Source of the DNA: Ciona savignyi
Lineage: Eukaryota; Chordata; Ascidiacea; Phlebobranchia; Cionidae
DNA: 64,000 nt
Assembly (NCBI GenBank): GCA_000149265.1
Contig: CH002721.1
Span: 65,401-129,400, forward strand
Direction of reading: 5' to 3'
Shown: positions 37,208 to 49,829 of the stretch, one piece after another
Layout: every line of letters starts with the position of its first letter
How positions within the stretch are numbered: the first letter of the stretch is position 1
Notes under the pieces: model-generated
The model's input: only the letters and a program-made list of their open reading frames with translations
Databases searched by the model: none
What the model was told of the DNA's origin: nothing
Position numbers and translations under genes: made by a program

Positions 37208-39586
37208 CATAGGCGCCGACTTTGCCAGAAACGATGGGGGGCGAAAATTTATATGACGTCATATTAATGAGTGTGACGTCATAAAACTAACTGCTTTGGT
37301 CATAGCCGTTAAGTTGTCCGTATTGTAGGCCGTGTGGCAACTCGAAACCCGATTCGCGCGTGAGCGCGAAACAAATTTTCAGGAACACTTTTCCTACGTA
37401 GACGTTAGCATGTTAAAAACTATTTACCTCTCAGTAAGTTTTAATGCGCACAGCGGCAGTTCAACTAACTTAAAGATTACAAAAAAAAAACATTTAACAA
37501 CGCTTTCGTTCGTCAAACGACGCTTTCGTTCTTAGGTGATTTCCCCATTAGCTCACGTCAGACTACCGAACCTGGTGTCGGCATCCGACATTTGATCGGG
37601 GATCGGCCGACCTAACCCCCAATCCTATAAAAAATCCTTAGCTTCCGGTTAGGGTATAAGCGTCCGGTTTGCGGCTAAAGGACCGAGTTATAAAATAATG
37701 TAATCGTCCCGACATAAACCATTGCATTTTCGTTAGTCGCGTGGATTAATTGGTGATACAAATGTTACACTCCAAAGGTGTATGTTCGCGTCTGGAAAAT
37801 CAAATGATCTCCTCAATTATAGGCGTAACTAAAAAGTAGTTTAAAAATCAATTTAGTTAGGGCAGGCATAGATTCAATAGGGCATTACATACCGTAGCGG
37901 GATCTAATTAATCATTCTGTAAAACTAAATCATGCAAACAACAATAAATCACATTTTTAAACCTGAAAATTTTAATTGTGTGAAATGCGTAAAATAAGTT
38001 TTAACGCAATTTTCGCTTTATGTTTTTAATTGATAACAGACTGTTTAAGCTAAAGAAACATAAGTGTACTCTCTCTTATCATTATCGTGCACTTCGAGCG
38101 TTCGCACGTCATCAAAAAGATACACGCGTCTACTCATTTCGGCTAGGTGCAAGTTGGACCAGGGCCAAGCAATCCTTACTTACACGCTAAGCGGAAGATT
38201 GCTTAATAAATTAAGTTAAATGATACGGATTAGCTTTCCTAACTGTAAATAATACACTCGATACCAAATATAAAACTTTTGCTTGGAATATTTTTTAACT
38301 AGCGTCTGGTTGTTTCTTAATTTGTTGTTTCATTGGGGCATATAATATTAAAACGCAATCGCACTTGTATAATCACAGCGAAGGAAGGTGCGATCAAATA
38401 TATGCACAAAACGCTATATATCGATTATAATAATAAATATATCTATATATATTTATACGTTTTACCACAAACCCTATTAAAATTCAAAAGTTTGTATGTT
38501 TAAGTTAAACTTTAGGTTAAGCTTGATATGTGCAGTTAAGTAGTGTGAATAATCGTTTAATGGCTGTTAAATTGAACTTTATTTCTGTCATAGTTTGCAT
38601 TTTCGCGTCAGAAAATAATCGTTTTTTGGACGCGTTATAGATCGCGATCGGATCTGCAAGAATTTTAGTGATCGTAAAAAATCCTGATCGCCAAAAACTA
38701 GGAATTAACCTGCATGTTAACACAAAAAAAACGTTTTGTTCTCCCATTGCGACGCTTGTATGTCTTGCGCAGTTGAATTGTAGTGCAGATAGGCAATTAA
38801 TGTCTGATGATCGAAACACGTAAAAATCAGGTGATGCTGCACATCCTGGCAAAATGCCAAGTTAGGCTGGCTTACTCTGCATGCGTCGTTGGCGCCATAT
38901 ATATTATATTTATATATAAATAATTTTTATATTTTTTTGAATCGTTAGACCGTGCGACGCACGGCCGTAATTTACGATACTGCTTACGGTAAACTGACGC
39001 AATCCTTTTGAACCTGTGTTTCACACGTTTACTGACTTAGCAAACGAGCTACTCAATTTATTGAAAAAGAACGAAAAACCAACTACACCCAATAAACACA
39101 ATCCTTACGCAAAAGGTATTTTTTCGTATCGCGTTGGCAGACACAAATGTTGTTTATTAGAGCTTGTCTGTCTAATTTGTCCACTACTTTTTTATGCGTA
39201 CAAACAATGCAAGCGAGGTTAAGTCGTTTTTGTGTCATTGTGGTACGAAGTTACTCTTTACCACTGCAAAAGAGATGACAACTTAATTAAATTTCATTGT
39301 AATCTCCCCGAGCGCGTGCGATTCGCGGGCCAGGCAACGCCGAGTGCCGATCAAAGGATTACGTCTTAGCGCATCTAGTCGGAGTTCCGATCAAAGGCGC
39401 CGCGGATGTGCGTAGTAGCATTGTGGCACCGGACGCTGTTATCGCGCTGTTTTCTCTCTACGATGTCAGTACAAATTATAACAAACATGCAGAACAATCG
39501 TTAAAAAAACATGGGTGGCGGCCCCCCAAGCCTTAAAATCATGGGGGGCCTTGCCCCCCGGCCCCCCTGGAAGTCGGCGCCCAGTG
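37208..39586. mobile_element. hAT-like non-autonomous element, 2.4 kb
   Basis: The left end CATAGGCGCCGACTT and right end AAGTCGGCGCCCAGTG are inverted repeats, flanked by an 8-bp duplication GTTTTACT (37200-37207 and 39587-39594). The right end is strikingly GC-rich (GGGGGGCC blocks at 39514-39568), the interior AT-rich. I see no transposase; frames of 60-111 codons inside carry no motif. A related left-end fragment lies inverted at 45900-46195. Confidence 0.75.
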
Positions 39587-41533
39587 GTTTTACTGTTTTA
39601 ACATATTGCCTGTAATCCGGCTTAGGAAACTTCTGTTTCCTGACTAATATTTTTCTCACAAACCACGTGTTGTGCCGCCTTTTTCGTGTACACGTATATC
39701 CGCTTGTGCTGAAACGTGGTGGTGTTAACGAATTAGTCTAAAATTGTAACGAAACGACAACCTAAAATACCGTTCTAATGGTATAAGATTCGAATAAAGA
39801 AACCAGAGCATAATAACAATGTCTAACGGTACAGCAGTCTTCTATCATATTCAACCAATGAAAGTCTTTTTACTGTGTCAGCTTTCCGTGAGTTCTCGGA
39901 TTGCGAGAGTCAAATAACTGAATACGGTCAGCCAGAGAATCGTCTGACCAGATCAAGTGTCAATCAACAGGCACAATTAACATTCATGTTTTGGCGACAC
40001 GCCACAGGTCTACGATGGGACAGAAGAGATTAAACCACCTTTTTGTCTCATGAACGTTTGTTTACAAGGAAGAGCTTGACCTTCTCGACAGAGTTGAGCT
40101 AGTAAACGAATTTGTTAATTTAATCGTCAGTCCGGTCGCCAAAATACATTTTATCTGTGTAGTGCTGTTTTGCTGAGATTAAAATCTGGCCTCTGCCTCC
40201 GTAACTAAGTTTTATTTCCAAATAGTAGTGATAAAACTGCTAATATACGAAAACTGAAAACACGAGCATTTCTCCATCAGTAATTTAGGCCAACTTTAAT
40301 TCATCGTAGGAAAGCCATTTTATATTATACTAACACTTTGTTAAAGGATAGAAAGTATTTTGTTATTGCTTCCTAGTGAAGGTCGAGTCACTTTGGGAAG
40401 AGAGCGCGTTTATCTTTCTTGATAACTCATGCGAACCTACGTTTAGATTTTAGACGATTGACATGGACAACAAACACTAAAACTGCTTATTAAAAATAGG
40501 AAAACTAACTCTGTTTCGCTCCCTGTTTTTCGCATCGACTGGCGCCTATGCTCCTACTATATAATAGGAGTTCTGTAGTCTCTGATGAATTGCACTAATG
40601 TGACGACATCAAATACCTTCTTGTGATGTCATAAATGCCTATGTAGCCTGTAAGCTTTCATGACAAATTGTTGCGTGAAAACTTAACGTCGTTTTAATTT
40701 TTTGGAAGGTGCTTCGCGGTCCCAAAAAATTGTCTCTCGGACCCCAACCGCTCTGATCTAAAATCTAACAAATGACAAAATATTTATTGTGGATCAATCA
40801 GTCAACTAATTAGCTAGTGACCAGTTTTGCACCACCACCTCTCTTGACTGAAAGCATCAACTAACCCACCTAAATAATCGGACAGACGAATACCATACAC
40901 ACAAGTAACAACGTTAACACCATTAATATGCATTTAGACTACTGGTACTTTCTTTATCTTACATTTAAAAAATTGATTTACGGTATTTTCCTCTGCAATC
41001 TGTATCGCATACCTATCGGCTTTAAAACTCAAGTGACCAATCTGAGACAAAAAAGTGGTTTTAATCTGTTTTGCAGATAGATCAATAAAAGGAAGAAAAG
41101 GTAGGCCCTTTTTAAAACCGGAACCAAATTAATAGTTTAGGTAAAATCATTAAAATACTTTGTGGGACAGCAGCTTCTTACTTCTTTGACAGACATGTCC
41201 GGTCGCCAGGTGATTGGCATTAATGGGTTGGTTGTTATTCAAACAGGATTAAATAAACTTTTGTCCATAAATCATAAATTGCCCCGGCCTTCAATTTAAT
41301 AAAAAAAACCCATGGAGAAACCATTAAGTGAGCTCTTATATTGCAAGCAAAGGTAAATAAACACTTTTTTAGCTATGTAGTCTTGTGCAAGTAAGAACTT
41401 AAAACGGTTGGTTAAAAGCAAACCCAAATTTGAAAGCCCTGGATCAGGAAGAAAAAACAAAATGGAACACAATGGCAAAAACTGAAAATAGAAATTAAAG
41501 GAAGGTACTCAGTTTTAAGTGTTAGCATGTAAC
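39587..41533. other. Intergenic, no supported gene
   Basis: Nothing recognisable except a SINE-2 fragment at 40795-40890. Confidence 0.4.
40795..40890 (-). repeat. SINE-2 fragment
   Basis: TTAGCTAGTGACCAGTTTTG followed by CACC...TTGACTGAAAGC matches the middle and box-B region of the SINE at 23838-24028, with substitutions. Both ends missing. Confidence 0.5.
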
Positions 41534-41842
41534 CAGGGCCGGTGCTAGGGACCGCGGGGCCCAATTAGAAATGTGATGGCGCCGCCCCTACTCTTCATAG
41601 CAAATTTGATGGGTGTTTATATATCAACCATATTCATTATGACGTAACAGGCAGACACAGAAATATAAATTTGACTTAGTTCAGATGTAACAAATTGATA
41701 TTATGAGAAAGAATATCATTTCACATTTATTTTACGTTTCAAAAATATTTTAAACCTCGTAATACAGAAAGACCCCCCCTAGCGCGGGGCCCCTTTAAGG
41801 TGCGGAGCCCAATTTGATCTAATCGGCCTAAAACCGGCCCTG
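41534..41842. mobile_element. hAT MITE, short copy (309 bp)
   Basis: Ends CAGGGCCGGTGCTAGG and CCTAAAACCGGCCCTG. Perfect 8-bp duplication CATGTAAC (41526-41533, 41843-41850). Non-coding. Second copy at 43870-44315. Confidence 0.9.
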
Positions 41843-42264
41843 CATGTAACAATATATTAAAAATGTCAGTTGTTATAATGTACTTAAGGAACTTGGAGTC
41901 AGGGTGGGAGGATTGGGTCTGCATCGAGGAACCTTACAAGTCTTCCCAGCCTGACTGACCTACAAACCAAGTTTGTTCTTAGTGGTCTAGTAGACGTCAT
42001 TTCTCACAGTCAAGTAATAAGTAGTTATTATGATATTACCTAAAAGTTTACTTTACTTACTAAACAGCAAGCTAATACACAAGGACAGCAGTTATGTCTC
42101 TGGGAAGGGTGTTAGACTGGCACTGCATTAGTAGTCACAATCAGAATGGTATCATACAAACAGAATCAAACAGTTAACTTGCGTTCTTGCCCACCAAGTA
42201 CACTTAAAATGTTTTAGATAGTAAATCATTGTTGTGTATTTATTTGCAATGATTTTTTACGTCC

Positions 42265-43101
42265 GACTAGTTTTTTTGGCATAGCGCTTGAACGGTTGTT
42301 GCTTCAATGTGATTCAAATTTGATGGAATGTAGTGTGCATTACTTACTAATTTAACAATTAGAAAAAATATAAAATAATATCCAGGGAAATACTCTAAAA
42401 CATAAGATTTTGTTCTCAAATCATGATTGTGACATGAATGGCATGACCCCTCGACATCTACCAAAAGAAATAATAAAATAGTAATAAAGCTTTGTCATTT
42501 GTTAGACAACATGCAGGAGCAAAATTGTGGGTGATAAAACTAGGGAAACTCCCCGGAGACGTTAAAATCCAAAACGGTTATTTTTCTTAAAAAATAGCTT
42601 TTCGGAACATAGCGTTTAACCGGCTGCTCTAATTTTGATCAGATTTGGTGGAATGCTAGATCGTTAGTCACCCTAAGTATTTCTTTCTTTTAAGTTACAC
42701 AGGGTAACTCCCTGACTCGTGACATCTCCAACAAGGATTCGTCAAATCGGATTAAAACTTTAAGAAAACATGACCCACATATAACTTATTTACCAAGCCA
42801 TGAAAACTAAATCGAACTGTTTTAGGAATTTAGCTTTATTTCAATACAGCACTTAAAAAAAGCTTTAATTTAAAACATTTGTGATGAAATCTTTGTAAAC
42901 CTATCTATCACGATTGTTCTTTTTACCTACACGTGGAAAAGAAGTTTGGTTTGATAACTATGAGTTTATGCTTGCAGAAACTACATACACAGTGTATAAA
43001 ATACAAAATGAGGTTAGGGACCCTGTAGCATGAATAAATATATGGCATACAACATGTGTTTTTACAAATAGTGGTGATTAAACACGTGGTTGACACTCTA
43101 G
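42265..43101 (+). mobile_element. Helitron-like element, 5'-truncated copy 3
   Basis: Starts inside the tandem unit (GGCATAGCGCTTGAACGG at about 42278), shows about two decayed units, and ends with the same 3' terminus as copy 2: GTGGTTGACACTCTAG followed by T at 43102. Orientation equals copy 2. Confidence 0.65.
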
Positions 43102-43199
43102 TTTCTCTTGTTGATCTGATATTGTGGGTGACATGCTGTCCGAGTTTGGAAGACCAGGGGGGATATTAGAAAAACAAGTGGTTTTTGTTCTAATCAACC

Positions 43200-44910
43200 A
43201 TTCGTCTAAAATGGAAACAAGGCTATGATGCTGCCGGTGGTATATCTATGGAAACCTACCAGCAGTTCTTGAACGCCCTTCTATTAAGATATGGCAAACA
43301 GCCATTTTATCACATAAGAAATGCAATGCGCATAATTTTTTTCTCTGTGAGATGTTAAGAAATACCTCAAGTTCCTGCAGTGGACCTTACCGTTTTAACG
43401 GTTATTAATATAAATCATCGCGAAGTTGTTAAAAAGAACCGAATCGCGCTAAGAGTTTTGTTTGACACCATTGCCACTTTAGGACACGCGGATGCTAATT
43501 CCAATTACCACAATTTGCTTTCAACTGGTTGCTAAATATCATCCGGAGACTAGTGTGTGGTTGACCCGTTCCAGTAAATTTAAGTTGATCAGTCAGTCCG
43601 ACTGCATCCAATGGTATGTATGCTGGAGGAGCTCATGGCGACCGAAGTAGTAAATACATTGCCGCTGAAATAAAAAACGTGAAGTTTAGATGTAATGCCT
43701 GATATTGTCGACCTCGACTTGAATATCCGCAAGGATTTTATGGGAATGGAAAGGACCCCGAAATGCGATTAAGAAACTTAGTTCAATTTGATTATGGGTT
43801 ATATATACGTAAATTAACATTGGACATAGAAGAATTGCCTAGAGGACATGATTGATGGTGCTGCGACGACAGGCCCGGTGCTAGGAACCGCGGGGCCCCT
43901 ACTCTTCATTACAAAATTTATGGGTGTTTATCTATCATAAAATACATACCAGTACATACAAACTACAAAAATAGACATTTAATACTTGCTATAAAACAAA
44001 TTAAAGGTAATGTGGATGCTTATTTACGATATATTGTTTTACTTCCATATAATACATATATATTGTTTATATAATACATATATATATTGTTTAGCAACCA
44101 TATTCATTATGACGTAACAAGCAGACACAGAAATATAAATTTGACTTAGTTACGATGCATAACAAATTGATATTATGAGAAAGAATATTATTTCACTTTT
44201 TATTTTACGTTTCAGTAGTATTTTAAACCTCGTAATACAGAAAAATCTCCGCTAGCGCTGGGCCCCTTCAAGGTGCGCGGGGCCCAATTTGATCTAATCG
44301 GTCAAATCGGCCCTGTGCGACGAAAGCAGTAGCGAGGAACAGGCGCCCATTCGGCAAGTAATTCCCTCCGCACGCACGGTTTGTGTATTGCCAAGCACAC
44401 GAGCTCAATCTTATTGTTCAGGATTGCCTGAAATACAGTAAACGCTTCAAATGTACTCACTGGAAATGATGTCAGCAATTGGCAAATTTGTGTCTAGTTT
44501 GCCGAAACGAAAGTTTTGAAAAAGTCGGGAAGGTTTGTTGAAGTCAATGACGAAGATTCAACGTCCAATGACACTCCGCGGTCGTCTGCTCCACGCGTTC
44601 GAAGCCAGCGCTGCGACCATGAGCTTCTTTTAAATTGGCTCCAGAAGACGGTGGAGGATCAGTCAAAAATGACTTCTTAACTATACGCTATGCAAGGAAA
44701 TGCTGAAAATTCCGACAATGAAAATGTGGCACAAAGGTCACTTTGTAGATATATTTACCAATCAATACGGTACGTTAACTTAGAGCGCATACTCTGCGAA
44801 GCGGCTAGCAACGTCCACATTTCCTCGACTCGTCAATTTTATACACACGACATAAAAAAGGACGAGTTAACGCAGAAATTTGAACATGGTTTTCAGGAAT
44901 CATTGTGAAA
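43200..44910 (+). pseudogene. Unidentified coding-like island split by a MITE
   Basis: Several consecutive frames look coding but are interrupted: 43218-43345 (GGISMETYQQFLNALLLRYG), 43695-43770 (MPDIVDLDLNIRKDFMGMER), and, past the MITE, about 44335-44440 (APIRQVIPSARTVCVLPS). The first resembles gag-like or structural helices, but I recognise no family. The island may be a decayed retroelement or an unknown TE gene. Stops and frame changes exclude an intact product as it stands. Confidence 0.3.
43870..44315. mobile_element. hAT MITE, long copy (446 bp)
   Basis: Same family as 41534-41842. Ends CAGGCCCGGTGCTAGG and AAATCGGCCCTG, with 8-bp duplication TGCGACGA (43862-43869, 44316-44323). It contains about 130 bp (roughly 43940-44095, AT-rich with ATATATTGTTTA repeats) absent from the short copy. 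Confidence 0.9.
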
Positions 44911-45612
44911 CCACGGTCGCACAAGTGCAGTATTTACTAAACAAAAGTCGTACCAAGTAATATTTAATTCGAATTTGCTTCTCTATCTAATCCTTTCATG
45001 CAGCTTTAGTTCACTCCGGCGAAATAAATCATACATACTTACTACGCTCAACAATGACACAGGAAGAAAAAGCCTGTAAACCATTGCATAATGAACACCC
45101 CACAAGGATATGTTGAGAAACTTGATCCAACAAAGTGATGTCCAAAGAAACAACTTTCTTTAAAATGTGTATAATTGTTTTCGAGTTGTTCGTTTTACGT
45201 GCGTACGTACCATTTTGTTGTTTGATTATGCGTCACGTCTTATTAATGTCATAAATTTGACCTATATGCAATTATTGTATTTTAAATGAACAGGTTGTTT
45301 CGATTTTCGTGGACAAGTTAACGGGATCAATTTAGTTTATTTAAAAATAACGGGGCATATATCGGGCGGGTATTAGACAAAAAAGAATAAATATATCTTC
45401 TATATTCTTTGCGTTGCCAATTTAATAATTGCCTCCATACACTAACTCTCTTTTTGGTACAAAACACGTGAAATTTGAATACAAAATGTTGGCACGTCTA
45501 CCTCACAGCCTTGCAAATCCGAAAGAGAAGAAGGTTCGATCAAAGCATATTGCCTGGGTTAAGCAAAACAATGGGCTATTGTTTTCGCATAATAAATTGT
45601 GATGAAAGTTTG

Positions 45613-45643
<31 letters not shown>

Positions 45644-45899
45644 TATGGCGCAATACGAATGAGATATATTTATAGGACTTCGTAGCTCGTACGTTTTAAA
45701 TTCTCTTACACTCGTCACTAGGAAATATTAGCCAATCAAAACCTAAAAAATAATAGATGTATTCACGTATGACATGCACGGCAAAGCGGTATTTTCTCGT
45801 CTTGTTTCATTACTTTTTTGAAGTGACATGTTAAAATACTGCTATATATATCTCCAAGAATAACTTATGTTTAATATCAATAAATTTTAAAATGGCCGT
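44911..45899. other. Intergenic with a TA microsatellite
   Basis: No gene supported. (TA)n runs at 45613-45645. Confidence 0.4.
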
Positions 45900-46195
45900 G
45901 CATAAATAATGATTCGGATGATTTCATTAAATAGATCGGTTGATCCCCGATCAAAGGTCAGGCATGTACGGTGGTTGACGTAAGCTAATGGAAAATCAGA
46001 ACACAAGTGTTGTTTAAGTGTTTTTTTCCTAATTACTAAGTTAGTTTAACTGTCGCTGTGCGCTATAAAACTTACTGAGATGTAGTTTTTAATATGCTAC
46101 CGTGTCTACGTAGGAAAGTGTTCCTGAAATTTTTTTTCGCGCTCACTCGCGAACGGGCTTGCAATTCCTGCACGGCCTACAATATGGAGAACTTT
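45900..46195 (-). repeat. Inverted fragment of the hAT-like element at 37.2 kb
   Basis: Read on the minus strand, TATTGTAGGCCGTG, CACTCGCGAAC, GAACACTTTCCTACGTAGAC, then ATTTGATCGGGGATC-like sequence occurs in the same order as 37320-37600. It abuts the Harbinger-like element beginning at 46204. Confidence 0.65.
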
Positions 46196-46792
46196 ACGCC
46201 TAAAGGCGGATGCACACATGACAACTTTTGCGGCTGCGGGCGGGGAATCCCCGAGCAGTAAGCGGCGCGGCTGCGGTCATTTTGTGCGGCTGTGCGACTC
46301 ACCCATGCACACCACCATTCACACCGCCCGGTTTCCAAGGACGCTATTGCAATGCAAAGATTGGTACTAAAATGGCCTTTTCTTTGCAAATCAAGGGTTT
46401 AGAGTTTATGATTAGGCATATACCTTCCCAGAACTAATTTTCTAGTCAAAAGATAAGTTCATTTCACTCAATGTATTAGGTTAGGATTACTATTTTTTGC
46501 AAAATACTTAAAAAGAGAAGAGATTAATGAGAATTGACTAAACTTTTGACTGCAAACGACACCAGCAAATGTTTCCCAAAGTGGAGTGGTTTTAATGCCC
46601 AACTGGGCTAACCTGTTCATATCTGATTACCCGAAGAGACAAATTTTTTTCTCTTCGTCATTGTCAATACAAAAAAAATAACAATTAAATCACTACTGGC
46701 AAGTGAGGAATTTATTCAATAGTAGACAAAGGGATAGAAATTTGAAAGAACACATGGAACAAAATTATTATATAAACATTAGGAAAAGTATG

Positions 46793-46921
46793 GTTACATG
46801 CATGTCCTCTTTATTCAATATTTCTCTGCTGTCTAAGTCCTCCACTTTATTCAATACCACACACACACCTGGTGGACCTGGACAGGAGACACCAACTGAA
46901 TAAAGAGGGCATACATGTAAC
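46793..46921. mobile_element. 129-bp foldback MITE
   Basis: Arms of 25 bp, GTTACATGCATGTCCTCTTT (46793 on) and inverse ending at 46921, with two mismatches. Loop about 79 bp. Target duplication not clear. Confidence 0.6.
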
Positions 46922-47870
46922 AAAATGGAAACAGTAAGAAAAGAACAATATATACAATTAAAATAAATATCACTATTATGTGGATGACTCAGTCATGTGA
47001 ATTTCTACCGAGAAATAAAATTCTACCACATCAGCTAGTTTAGTATGAAGTTGTAGTCCCAAATTGACTGTAGTGTTCAAGCCAGTGTAAATTTGATTCT
47101 GTGTGCATTACAGCCAGTGTGCTTTTTTGCAATCTCTGTATGTGAAAGAAATTTTTTTACTTACTTTGCACAAAAACATTGACCACAACCAACAACACTG
47201 TTAACTTAACTACATATGGAAATAAAACTTTCTCAATTTTTTTTTTTATAATAATCAATTAAAAATTTGAAATATTCTAAAAAGAGTGGAAATACCAAAC
47301 CGACCACTATCCTATAACACAAACCGCTAACCATTACTTCATGCCCCTCTACCAATGTTCATGAAGATATATAACTTGTATGAATGATTCAATCATATGT
47401 AGTTTCTTCTTTTCTGTCTTTTCCAGCTTGGTACTAATACAAAGCCGGTATGGGTTACTAGCATTAATTTTCCAGATTGTCCAACACATCTGACAAATCT
47501 TCTGTAATTTCACAAAAAGACAAACTCAGATCTTAAATCTCTCTCTGTCAACATCTCGTGTACCCATACCTGTCTACAAAAAAACCAATAGAAATTAACT
47601 ATCAAAATACTGTGTTGTATTGGTATACACATCCATACAAATATATATATAATATATAGTGTGAGTGACCGACCAGTTCGAGAAGCCATTTCAACAAGGT
47701 CTCGGGAGTGCATGACTTAATAATTTGTAGTTTTTGCAGTGTAGGCCTAATCCACAACATTGCAAAAAAACTAAACAGGGTACCAATATCATTGTGCACT
47801 CACTGATCAATTAATATATTTGAAAGTTTAACAAGAAAGTTTTTAAGTAACGGTAATAACGAGAGTGAAT

Positions 47871-47875
<5 letters not shown>

Positions 47876-47903
<28 letters not shown>
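47876..47903. repeat. TA microsatellite
   Basis: Uninterrupted (TA)13-14; a shorter relative at 47640-47660. Confidence 0.9.
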
Positions 47904-47904
<1 letters not shown>

Positions 47905-48600
47905 AAAACAAATATGGTGTTAACTGAAAATCCAACAATTTACAAAAAACTGGCAAGATACTACAGCAAAACAGGAAGGCACAAAAAAACATAAGTTATC
48001 TAGTTTGGTGCCTCCAGTATGACTAGTCAACTCCAGGGTATTATCGGTGCCTCCTAAATTTTGAAGTTAAATAATATTCTATTATACCGGCACTGCTTTT
48101 TGTTTAATCTTACTTCACTTGAAAGTGAAACAATACAATAATTAAAATTAAATAGACTAATATCTTACCTTCCAGGATCACACTCAGTTTCATAATTCAT
48201 GCTTTAATTACTTTATTGGTTTCCTCAACGTTTTTTAACTTTAATACCTCGTCCATATTTAGGCTACAAATCCTACAATTTTAAATAAAGTTGGTTAAAT
48301 ATGAGTCTTGGACCTAATCCACAAAGCAAAACAACAATACATCTATCCCAGCCTAAATTCTTAACCAAACTATGCTGCAATATTAAAAAAAATGCATTTT
48401 TTAGCTTTTAACCAGATTTGTAGCTGTGCGGCAAAGTAGAAATTTTTCTACTCGGCCGCAGGACCGAGAAAATTGACCGCTTATTGGCGCACAAGCCGCT
48501 CAAAAACCCCGTTGCGGCGATGTGTGCACGGACACGCGGCAGAGCCGCGCCGTAAGCACTCTGCGGCAGCCGCAGACGGGTATGTGTGCATCCGCCTTAA

Positions 48601-49829
48601 GGTTGCAAAACCTTGCGGTGCAATCATTCTGACATTACATATGCATAAAGGACATCGTGATTATTAAGAACTGTGCCCGGTCCCATTTATCATTATTTAA
48701 AATAATATAAGATTTTTTTTGACTTTATAATTAATATCCATAAACAAACCGGCGAAACTCGCATTTTTTAACCCTGGTTATATGACAATTTTACATATTA
48801 ATGTTAAAAGTCAAAGCTGTTTAAAGTGGGTGTGGTAATAAACGTTTGGGTTTCATTTTCGCGTCCTATGTTAAAGATAGTATATATTTTAAAACTGATT
48901 GATTTTTATTGGGACTTCCGTCCACCACTCCCTGTCGGTCTGGTGCATATTTAAGGCATGCAGCGATGAACCCCGTGTGCAGTCAGGGTTTCACATAATT
49001 CGCATTAAAAAGTTAATTGGCTAGTAGATAAAATTTTAACCAAACCAACTAAACTTATTTACATATAAAATGACATATATTGACAAGGAATAATAAGTTT
49101 GCTTAAAAATGTTTATCTCGCCTTGTTTCCTTTTATGTTGAAAGTTGACATTAGATTATTTGACATCAGTTTGCACATGCAAAGTTTTTTTTAACAAAAG
49201 TTAACAAAATAATATATATACAGTATATAAAAAGACAAAAAGTTTTATTACCGACTGCAGGATGGATACATACATCATTGCCTTATGGGCACACATTATG
49301 GTACACAATACGGTTTACGATGGAAAACAACACGCACGGTGCAGTGTTTAATAATGGGGGGGGGAAGAGCTTGGATAATTTATTTACAATGGCGCTATTT
49401 ACCGTACCGGCCTTTCGAGGAAAAATGTAACACTGCAAAAATAATACAAAATATTATTACCTATTATTAATATTAAATATATTCAAACGAGCTAGTTGTG
49501 CCACAAAGTTCAGCTGACTTAAGTAAGTAAAGCAGCTATGTGATTTTCCTGCTTGTTAATGAATGATACAAAGCATGTTCTTGTAATAAAATTAATAACA
49601 CTGCTGTTGTTTTTTAAGTAAACGTCTTTTTCACTGCGTACATGTACTTTAGATGGTCTGACCATCCTTCAGAGCATACTTATTCTAAAACTGTGATATC
49701 TGGAAACAACAATAAGCAAAGATGCTGTACTGAACCATACAAACTTATCTGGTATTATTTATATATAGAGAGATTCATGCATATGCATGCATGTCGTAAC
49801 TACTATTTGTAACTTACATTTATTTGTCT
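48601..49829. other. Intergenic, no supported gene
   Basis: AT-rich, no recognisable coding sequence. The left end of the MULE B relic may lie here but was not found. Confidence 0.35.

Larger units (their letters stand above)
46204..48597. mobile_element. Harbinger-like non-autonomous element, 2.4 kb
   Basis: Inverted ends AGGCGGATGCACACAT, flanked by TAA on both sides (46201-46203 and 48598-48600), the 3-bp duplication of PIF/Harbinger. Both ends carry about 150 bp of GC-rich GCGGC/GCCGC sequence, contrasting with an AT-rich interior. No transposase or Myb-like gene seen. Interior holds a small MITE (46793-46921) and (TA)n repeats. Superfamily assignment rests on TSD length and end style. 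Confidence 0.7.
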
